Assembly: GCF_001039265.1 (NCBI RefSeq)
Contig: NZ_LFEK01000111.1
Location: forward strand, 654 to 21,789
From: Synechococcus sp. GFB01
Lineage (GTDB): Bacteria; Cyanobacteriota; Cyanobacteriia; PCC-6307; Cyanobiaceae
DNA: 21,136 bases
Reading direction: 5' to 3'
Below, piece by piece: positions 15,394-21,136 of this stretch (the stretch's first letter is position 1; each line of letters begins with the position of its first letter). Both the position numbers and the translations under genes were made by a program. The notes under the pieces are model-generated. The model made no database searches, was not told the origin of the DNA, and saw only the letters and a program-made list of their open reading frames with translations.

Positions 15394-16260
15394 TCAGTGC
15401 TCCCACCACCACGAAGGCGATCGCCAGAGCGGTGATGCCGCGGATGTGCCAGGCCAGGTCACCACCCCCTGGCAATTGGGAGGCAGACCCAGCACCTCTC
15501 TGCTGCGGTAGCTCACACTGAGCGGCTCCACCCACTCGCCGCGGTGTTGCTGGGCGGCCAGGTCGGCCGTGGTGGTGGGCACACCGTCCTGACTGATCGT
15601 CTGGGCGATCGCCTCCGCCACGGGCCCTTCGTAGAAGCCAGAGCGGCCCTCCCGTGCCACGCGCTCGAGGGTGTTCGCCAGCTGCGGGAAGCGGATCAGC
15701 TGGCCGGGTTGCGGTGCGGCGCCATTGGGCAGAAGCAGCTCCCGCGCTTGCGGTGAGCTGCTGCGCTCCAGCAGGGGGGTGCCGACCATCCAGAAGCCGG
15801 CACTGGATTCACCCACCGGGTAGCCGTCGCGTGCATAGGTGATGGCCGGGTCCCAGAGCTGCTCAAGCGAGCCGGTGCCGAAGCGCTCCAGCAGCGTGCA
15901 CCAGCCGTCCACGGCACCGGGAATGGTCACCGAGGCTGCGCCGTGCTCCGGCATCAGGGTGCGCGGCGCGATGTGCTCGGGGCTGGCACCGCTCGGGGCC
16001 ATGCCGGAGCCATTCAGGCCCAGCGCCTGCTGATCCCCGGCCGACCACACCAGGATCATGGTGTCGCCGCCAAGGCCGCTCATCATCGGCTCGGCCACCG
16101 CCAGCATCCCGGCCATGGCCACGGCGGCGTCGGCAGCGTTGCCGCCCTCCTCCAGCACCCGCAAGCCCACCCGCGTCACCAGGGGCGAGCTGGAGCTCGC
16201 CATGGCGCGCCGAGCAAACACCGGCGAGCGGCGATCCAGGAATCCCATCGGGCTGGTCAT
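15394..16260 (-). pseudogene. ggt: Gamma-glutamyltransferase, N-terminal fragment
   Basis: The frame encodes 288 residues, about half of a normal 530-580-residue enzyme. It covers most of the large subunit: VTRVGLRVLEEGGNAADAAV (about 28-47), MMSGLGGDTMILVW (about 60-73), HGAASVTIPGAVDGW (about 105-119), YEGPVAEAIAQTI and EVLGLPPNCQG (about 255-266). After that it loses similarity (VVTWPGTSAASPLW) and stops. The small subunit with the catalytic threonine, which transfers gamma-glutamyl groups, is absent. From about 15463 to 15371 another frame reads GDLAWHIRGITALAIAFVVV and then GALIRLGGLA before a stop, which looks like the C-terminal membrane helix of an unrelated protein. This suggests a deletion joined two genes. 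The fragment cannot be catalytically active. Confidence 0.85.
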
Positions 16261-16289
16261 GGCAGCACAGCGGCTTCCACAACCATGCT

Positions 16290-16511
16290 TCAGCCCTGCT
16301 GGCGGATCATGTCGTCAGTCCAGCCCTTGCAGCGGTTGGTGAGGTGCTCGCCCTGGGTGATCAGGCCTTGGTGGGGCCGGCAGGTGAGCAGGGAGATGCA
16401 GTGGACCCTGGCGTGGGGGCCAAACCAGCTGCCCCAGGGGTGCCGAACCCCGACCCTGGCGGCCTCACACCTGTGATCATCGGGATCGAGGCCCAGGGCA
16501 CGATGAATCAT
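16290..16511 (-). CDS. Small Cys/His-rich protein, unknown
   Basis: This 73-residue frame from ATG 16509-16511 is not recognised. It is rich in His, Trp and Cys: DPDDHRCEAARVGVRHPWGS, then WFGPHARVHCISLLTCRPHQ, then GEHLTNRCKGWTDDMIRQQG at the C-terminus. The composition differs from the Arg/Pro/Gly-rich shadow frames around it, and the gene fills the gap exactly between lrgB (41 bases upstream) and ggt (29 bases downstream) on the same strand. The four cysteines and several histidines could bind a metal or a cofactor, but this is conjecture. There is no clear ribosome-binding site. Confidence 0.5.
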   Translation of the reverse strand: MIHRALGLDPDDHRCEAARVGVRHPWGSWFGPHARVHCISLLTCRPHQGLITQGEHLTNRCKGWTDDMIRQQG

Positions 16512-16552
16512 CCACTCGGAACGGGTGCCGCGGCCAGGTTCGTGTGAAGCGC

Positions 16553-17236
16553 TCAGCGCCGAAGCAGGGCGCCGAGCGGCATCGCCAGCAGCGCCACCGC
16601 CAGGGCCGCCAGGGCCATCGCCACCGAGGCCGCCGCGCCGGTGAGTTCTCCCTCGCGCAGAGCCTGCGCGGTGCCCTGGCCGCTGGAGATCGTGCCCATG
16701 GCCAGCCCCCTGGCTAGGGGGCTGCGGATACCCATCCGGGTGAGGAGGGCCGGGCCCACCACCGTGCCCAGCAGGGCCGAAGCCACCACGATGCCGGCCA
16801 CCACCGGCGGATCGGCCCCTACACCGCTGGCCAGGGCGATGGCCACCGGTGCCGTGGCGCTCTTGAGTCCGAGAGCCCCCTGCAGCGGAGCCGCGAGTCC
16901 CAGTAGCCGGGCCAACCCCACCCCGGTGAGCATCGCCACCAGCGTGCCGCCCAGCACCGCTCCCCCCACCCGGGCGCCGTGGTCGATCAGTACCTGCCGG
17001 TGGCGGTGCAGGGGCACCGCCAGCGCCACGGTGGCGGGCCCCAGCCACCAGGTGATCGCTGCGCTGGCATCCCGGTAGCCATCCAGCCCGAGGCCACTCA
17101 GGCTGATGGCCAGCATCACCAGGGGCGTGCTCATCAGCACCGGCACCGTGAGCGCAGAGGGATGGCGGCGGCCGATCCATCGGCTGAGGCCGTAGGCCGC
17201 CAGCGTCACCCCCACCCCGAACAGCAGGCGGATCAC
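16553..17236 (-). CDS. lrgB: LrgB family membrane protein
   Basis: This 227-residue protein starts at GTG 17234-17236; the longer open frame upstream is shadow sequence inside lrgA. It has about seven hydrophobic segments with the LrgB landmarks LSGLGLDGYRDASAAITWWLGPATVALAVPL split over about 46-76. GALGLKSATAPVAIALA (about 121-137) is the conserved KS.T.P.A motif, and RGLAMGTISSGQGTAQAL comes near the C-terminus. LrgA and LrgB act together as a membrane transporter. Relatives carry pyruvate in Bacillus, and the plastid LrgAB fusion PLGG1 carries glycolate/glycerate. A photorespiratory glycolate role in this organism is inference. It overlaps the lrgA stop (GTGA). Confidence 0.9.
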   Translation of the reverse strand: MIRLLFGVGVTLAAYGLSRWIGRRHPSALTVPVLMSTPLVMLAISLSGLGLDGYRDASAAITWWLGPATVALAVPLHRHRQVLIDHGARVGGAVLGGTLVAMLTGVGLARLLGLAAPLQGALGLKSATAPVAIALASGVGADPPVVAGIVVASALLGTVVGPALLTRMGIRSPLARGLAMGTISSGQGTAQALREGELTGAAASVAMALAALAVALLAMPLGALLRR

Positions 17237-17631
17237 GGCGAGGCCGGCGGTCTGGCCGGCGTGGCCCGCCAGGCAGCGATCCAGCCCGCCGCCGCGATGC
17301 CCGCCGCCGTGCTCAGCCCGATCACCAGCAGCAGGGCCAGTCCGTGCTCCCGCAGCAGGGTTCCGTAGGCCAGCAGGCCCACCGCGATCGGCACGAAGAA
17401 GAAGGCCAGGTGCCGGTTGAACAGTCCGGCGCCGGTGCCGATCCACCTCTCCCGCACCAGCCCCGTGCTCAGCAACAGGCTCAGCAGCAGCATGCCCACC
17501 AGATTCGAGGGAAGGGCCAGCGGCAGGTGCGGCGTCAGCACGCGGGCGAGCTGGTCAAGCCCCACCAGAGCACCGATCTGCAGCGCCGGACGGACGGTTG
17601 CCGCCAGGGCCGTGGCCACCCCGCGGTTCAC
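17233..17631 (-). CDS. lrgA: LrgA/CidA family membrane protein
   Basis: This 132-residue protein has four membrane segments. The start GTG 17629-17631 overlaps the stop of the upstream cupin gene (GTGA) and is preferred over the longer in-frame start. The LrgA pattern is clear: GALVGLDQLARVLTPHLPLA, then LPSNLVGMLLLSLLLSTGLV (the conserved P.NLVGM.LL motif), then HLAFFFVPIAVGLLAYGTLL. It is the partner of LrgB, whose gene follows with a second GTGA overlap. Holin-like effects have been proposed for LrgA/CidA, while transport of small organic acids is supported in several systems. Confidence 0.9.
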   Translation of the reverse strand: MNRGVATALAATVRPALQIGALVGLDQLARVLTPHLPLALPSNLVGMLLLSLLLSTGLVRERWIGTGAGLFNRHLAFFFVPIAVGLLAYGTLLREHGLALLLVIGLSTAAGIAAAGWIAAWRATPARPPASP

Positions 17632-18122
17632 AGCACCATCACCGCCGGCCGCCCGTGGCCCTGCTCCTCGCACAGCTGCCAGTAGGTGTCGAGACGGGCC
17701 TTGCCGAACACGATGCTGGCGATGCCGCCCTCCGCGTCAAGGTTGAGGTTGGCGCCGTGGATGTGCCAGCGCACCCGGGTGTCGTTCTCCAGGATCTGCA
17801 GGGTGTGCACCGAAGAGGCCGGTTCGAACAGAAACGATCCCGCCCGATTCACGAAATCCGATTCCAGGTACTTCCACGACCCCGAGAAGGTGTGGCCCCA
17901 GACGCTGCCGGTGTGCATGTGCATCGGGCTCTCGAAACCGGCCTGAAACACGTTCTCGGTGATCCAGATGTTGTCGGAGGGGAACACCTGCAGCACCCGC
18001 AGCAGATTGCCGCCACCGATGTCCACGAAGGGAAGATCCTCAGCCCCGATGTGCACGGCCGTGGGGGCCCGATGCACCCATTCCCGCTTGATCGGGCGTT
18101 CGCCATCCGGACTGGTGAGCAT
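17628..18122 (-). CDS. Cupin-domain protein (2,4'-dihydroxyacetophenone dioxygenase-like)
   Basis: This 164-residue single-domain cupin starts at ATG 18120-18122. The metal-binding cluster is ESPMHMHTGSVWGHTFSGSW (about 64-83), with H68, H70 and a following His, and a later SSVHTLQ (about 104-110) supplies the other side of the cupin site. The overall pattern (FPSDNIWITENVFQAGFESP, YLESDFVNRAGSFLFEPASS) resembles the dioxygenase-like ChrR/DAD cupins. Such proteins bind iron or zinc, and some cleave aromatic ketones; the substrate here cannot be told. It leads a tightly overlapping set with lrgA and lrgB, which hints at a link to the small-acid transport those proteins mediate. Confidence 0.82.
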   Translation of the reverse strand: MLTSPDGERPIKREWVHRAPTAVHIGAEDLPFVDIGGGNLLRVLQVFPSDNIWITENVFQAGFESPMHMHTGSVWGHTFSGSWKYLESDFVNRAGSFLFEPASSVHTLQILENDTRVRWHIHGANLNLDAEGGIASIVFGKARLDTYWQLCEEQGHGRPAVMVL

Positions 18123-18292
18123 GGCCGGAACTGTCCTGTGGGTTGCTTGCAGCCCTCATCCTGCACCGTGCCGGCTGCTCCCATGCCTTCCCTGGCTCCT
18201 TGCTGTCCGTCGCGCCGCCTGCTGCATGAAGGCCACTGAGGCCTGAATCACCGGCTGCGCCACCAGGTGATCACGGGTCACGTCACCACATC

Positions 18293-19864
18293 TCATGAAG
18301 CGGCCTGGTTGGCCATGGCTCTGATCGCCACACGATTCACCTTGCCCGTGGCGTTGAGTGGCAGCTGGTCGAGGACCACGATGGACGTCGGTGCCTTGTA
18401 GCCGATGCGGTCGCGGGCAAATGTGATCAACTCACTCTCCGTTGGTGCAGGGTCGTTGGGAAGCAGCGTCACGTACGCACGAACGTTTTCGCCATGGACC
18501 AGATCATGGATCCCGACCGCCACAGCACCACTGACGTCGGGATGTTCCTGAAGGGCATCCTCCACCTCCTGGGGGCAGATGTTCGAGCCGTCATGCACGA
18601 TGATCTGCTTGGTCCTGCCAACAAACGTCAGCACCCCATCGCCGTTGGTCGACATCCGGTCACCGGTTGCCAGCCAACCGTCCACGATCACCTCGGCTGT
18701 GGCTTCAGGCTGCCCCAATAGCCCTGCATCAGGCAGGGGGTGCGTGCCCAGAGATCCCCTTCTTCACCAGCCGGGAGAGCAGTGCCATCGGCGCTGCGAA
18801 TCTCCAGTTCCACTCCAGCCGCCGGAGGACCTACCGCGCCAATGCGATCGGTAGGCCCGCCGAAGTTGGCAGCCAGCATCCCGGCCTCTGTCATGGCGTA
18901 CATCTCGGTGATGTGCTGGCCCGTTAGTTGGTGGTATTCGCGGTGGAGTTCTGGAGGCACATGATCACCGGCCACGCAACACTCCCGCAGGCTGCTGAAG
19001 GCCGCTGAAGACACGTGTGGGTCGCGGACGAGGCTGAAAAGGGTCGAAGGCAGCATCTTGACAACGCTGGGGCGGCAGCTGAGCAGCATGTGAGCCAGTT
19101 CACCGGCATCCGTGGTTCGGGCTACGATCACTGGGGCGCCCAAGGTGAGACTCGAGAGGCAGCCCAGCAGGCCGCCGATATGGGCCATGGACGAAGCGAT
19201 CAGATAGTGATCATCTGGGGTGAGATTGAAGTTGTGCCCGTAGGCGTTTACCAACGCCTCCAGGCTGCCTCGGTTGTGGGTGACTCCTTTCGGGACGCCG
19301 GTGCTGCCTGATGTGAAAAAGATCAGTGCCGGGGAGTCAGCTGTGAGCTTGTGCTCAGAATCTGAGCACGGGATAGCGACGGAAGTTGGTGCGATCTGAC
19401 TGTTGACAGCAATCTGATCGACCAGTTGGCCGTCGCATCCGTCGACAACCCTCAGGGCACCGAAGTCTAGGCGCGGCACTTCACGACAATGTTCCACATC
19501 GGGCGAGCCGCTCGCCATGGAAGAGCAACAGACGAGCGCTGCTGACTCTCAGGGCTCGATCAATCTCCAGTGCTCGGTAGCGGTAGTTCAGTGGTGTCGC
19601 TACCAGACCAGCGTGGATGCAGGCCAGAACGTGCAGCACCGCATCGATCCGGTTCGGCAGGAGAGAGGCCACACGATCTCCCGGCTGGAGTCCCATTGCC
19701 CTGTAGCAGCAGGCGAGCAGACGCGAGCGCTGGTCGAGTTCGCGCCAACTGAGCTCGGCTTCAGCGGTGCTCAGCGCTGTTGAATCTGGGGTCTCCTGGA
19801 GACCGCGCGACAGCAGATCTTCAAGAGGTGTCAGCTGCGGCAGCAGGGGCCCTACCAGTGACAT
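18293..19864 (-). pseudogene. AMP-forming acyl-CoA synthetase/ligase, two frameshifts
   Basis: Three frame segments rebuild a class I adenylate-forming enzyme of about 523 residues. Segment one (ATG 19862-19864) reads MSLVGPLLPQLTPLEDLLSR to RVSSARLLLFHGERLA. Near 19505-19512 the frame must change (one extra C in GCCCGATG, or two missing bases) to continue DVEHCREVPRL. Segment two has the ATP/AMP P-loop LIFFTSGSTGVPKGVTHNRG and the EMYAMTEAGML motif, ending LMQGYWG. Near 18722 one G is missing, after which segment three reads QPEATAEVIVDGWLATGDRM, then GRTKQIIVHDGSNICPQEVE, and LPLNATGKVNR with the catalytic lysine. All catalytic motifs are present, so the indels may be recent or artefactual. 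The acyl substrate cannot be assigned. Confidence 0.85.
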
Positions 19865-20492
19865 CGGCGAAGCAGGCGCAACAACCCTGATCCTGCCGCC
19901 TCCACGCGCCAGGATTCACCTGTGAAGGGCTTGCTGTAACCGAACACGCCCAGGGATATGCCCATGGGTGTTCATGAACCAGCCACCCTCCGAGGTGATC
20001 GTCACCCAACTATCCGCCGTGAGCCGCCAACTCTGGCTGGAGATCGTATCGATGGTGTTCAATGCGGGGCCGCTGGAGGAAAGCGTCACAGCTAACAGCC
20101 TTACAGTGAATAGCTCAGGCAAGAGTTCATCAATCTTGGCTACTGAGCAGACGCCCCATTCAGCTTCACTGCGCCAGGACGACTGGCTCCAGGATGGAGC
20201 CCTCCCAGAGATGCCAGTCAGGATGGTGATCGCGGATCTGCGCGAGGTGCCGATCGGTGTTGCCGTCCACCTGAACCCTTCCATCGCCGCTTGCGGGAAG
20301 GTGCTCACCGACCCCAGCCTCAACATCCCGCTACACCCCATGGCACCACCACCGTGAAGATCAACACCCGCACCAACAACGAGCAGAGGCCTGAGGAGAA
20401 GGTGGCGAGCGTGCAGGCCCTTCTCTGATGAGCCAGGTGAGGAGGTTAAAGGCCTCCTAGCGTTTGGGCGATCCCCGCACCCGCCTGTCTCC
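19865..20492. other. Ambiguous stretch with open frames on both strands
   Basis: A plus frame (about 19974-20347) reads MNQPPSEVIVTQLSAVSRQL and later VAVHLNPSIAACGKVLTDPS. If one G is restored near 20341 it can continue as TTTVKINTRTNNEQRPEEKV to a stop at 20426-20428. The opposite strand is also open (stop near 19916, with SWRLTADSWVTITSEGGWFM) and shares the same third-position bias, so composition cannot decide. A hairpin, AGGAGG/CCTCCT, lies at 20440-20458. No family was recognised on either strand. The region is less GC-rich than its surroundings. Confidence 0.3.
20440..20458 (+). terminator. Hairpin upstream of the secreted-protein gene
   Basis: AGGAGG (20440-20445) can pair with CCTCCT (20453-20458) across the loop TTAAAGG. 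It sits 11 bases after the possible stop at 20428 and 34 bases before the next start. The T-tract is short, so terminator function is uncertain. Confidence 0.3.
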
Positions 20493-21136
20493 ATGGACTG
20501 CCGCCAGAGAGCTGTGCTGCCTCTCCGCCTGCCGCTTTTGCTGCGGTCCATGGCTCTGGGCGGCAGCGCCCTGCTGCTGGCTTCTCCCGCCACTGCAGCC
20601 CCAGCCAGCTATGAGATCCAGGCCCGCACCAGCTCTGGCATGGGAGCAGCGGCATCGGGGATGGAGATGATGCGGATGCTGATGGGTGGCGGTAAGCCGA
20701 CTGCCACCCGCAGCCTCGATCTCACCTTGAGGTCATCGCAGAGCGCCCCGAGCGTTTCGCAGGCAGAACACCTCATCCCAGCAGGGCTTGGTCTAGGCAA
20801 TTCCCTGCCGCTGCTGAGTCCAGCGCCTGCTGAAGCCTCCCGTGACATCACGTCGGACATACCCAAGGGGCGGCTGGTCATCTTCCGTGGCTGTGCCGGC
20901 ACAGCAGCAGCGGATCGCCCTGAGGTCATCGATTTCGCCACTCTCCTGCCTGACCAGCGACGGCAGGCAGAGGCCCTGGCCAGCCGCAAGAGCTGGAGCA
21001 ATCCCAAGGTCTCTGGGGCGTCATCCACCACAACCATGGGCACCTGGCCCAATCGCCAGGACAACAGACCGGTTCCGGCGAACGGCTCGCTGACGGGAGA
21101 TCACCGGGTCCTGAGCAATTACGCCCCGGAGATCCG
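20493..21136 (+). CDS. Secreted uncharacterised protein, 3' end outside window
   Basis: The frame from ATG 20493 stays open to the right edge (214 complete codons). Residues 1-36 form a signal peptide: basic MDCRQRAVLPLRLPLLLR, a hydrophobic core MALGGSALLLA, and a probable cleavage after SPATAA. The mature part starts PASYEIQARTSSGMG. It has a Met/Gly-rich run near 50-66 (MEMMRMLMGGG), the strand IPKGRLVIFRGC (about 124-135), and a C-terminal region with TWPNRQ and GDHRVLSNYAPEIR. This arrangement resembles an uncharacterised family of exported proteins I have seen in proteobacteria, but I cannot name it. It is likely periplasmic or outer-membrane associated. The ribosome-binding site is weak. 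Regular third-position G/C use supports the frame. Confidence 0.75.
   Translation, partial: MDCRQRAVLPLRLPLLLRSMALGGSALLLASPATAAPASYEIQARTSSGMGAAASGMEMMRMLMGGGKPTATRSLDLTLRSSQSAPSVSQAEHLIPAGLGLGNSLPLLSPAPAEASRDITSDIPKGRLVIFRGCAGTAAADRPEVIDFATLLPDQRRQAEALASRKSWSNPKVSGASSTTTMGTWPNRQDNRPVPANGSLTGDHRVLSNYAPEI

Noticed and set aside
16553..17446. 297-residue version of LrgB
   Set aside because: The first 70 residues are shadow sequence inside lrgA; the GTG at 17236 gives the normal LrgB length and a GTGA overlap.

Overview
The window is about 21 kb of GC-rich bacterial DNA. Gene content (a Nif11-type peptide, a YwiC-like membrane protein, LrgA/LrgB, a RIC di-iron protein, YnfA, and cyanobacterial-looking IS630/IS5/IS481 transposons) and a strong G/C bias at third codon positions suggest a high-GC picocyanobacterium of the Synechococcus/Cyanobium type. 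That assignment is inferred from proteins; there is no rRNA or other marker gene here. No tRNA, rRNA or CRISPR array was recognised.

Layout. (1) 1-2064: a truncated queuosine-precursor transporter gene (minus), then divergently truB and a YebC/PmpR regulator (plus). (2) 2101-6602: a block of four insertion sequences in series. An IS5-family element (frameshifted transposase), an IS630-family copy (frameshifted), an IS481-family remnant, and a second, intact IS630 copy. All junctions fall on the tetranucleotide CTAG, so the whole 4.5 kb block can be folded back to a single ancestral CTAG between yebC and the next gene. (3) 6639-8921: a stomatin/band-7 protein, a protein-L-isoaspartate methyltransferase gene broken by one in-frame TGA, and an unknown membrane protein. 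(4) 9274-9733: two overlapping small genes that look like tandem paralogues. (5) 9771-12433, minus: a K+/H+ antiporter and a PAS-domain protein, both frameshifted. (6) 12984-14176: a RIC/YtfE-type iron-sulfur repair protein, divergent from a YnfA-family membrane protein. (7) 14279-18122, minus: seven closely packed genes. In transcription order they are a cupin, lrgA, lrgB, an unknown 73-residue Cys/His-rich protein, a truncated gamma-glutamyltransferase, a Nif11-like protein and a YwiC-like membrane protein. (8) 18293-19864, minus: an acyl-CoA/AMP-forming ligase with two frameshifts. (9) 19865-20492: a poorly interpretable stretch, then a secreted protein running off the right edge.

The most distinctive signals are the serial use of CTAG target sites, the IS630 transposase reading frame whose stop codon is supplied by the target, and the mosaic divergence between the two IS630 copies. 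Others are the tandem small-protein pair, the GTGA-coupled cupin-lrgA-lrgB operon, and a clean dyad in front of the RIC gene. An important caveat is that several otherwise conserved genes (antiporter, PAS protein, ligase, IS5 transposase) each carry single-base indels, often in short G or C runs. This could be real decay or uncorrected sequencing error, and it affects how every 'pseudogene' call here should be read.
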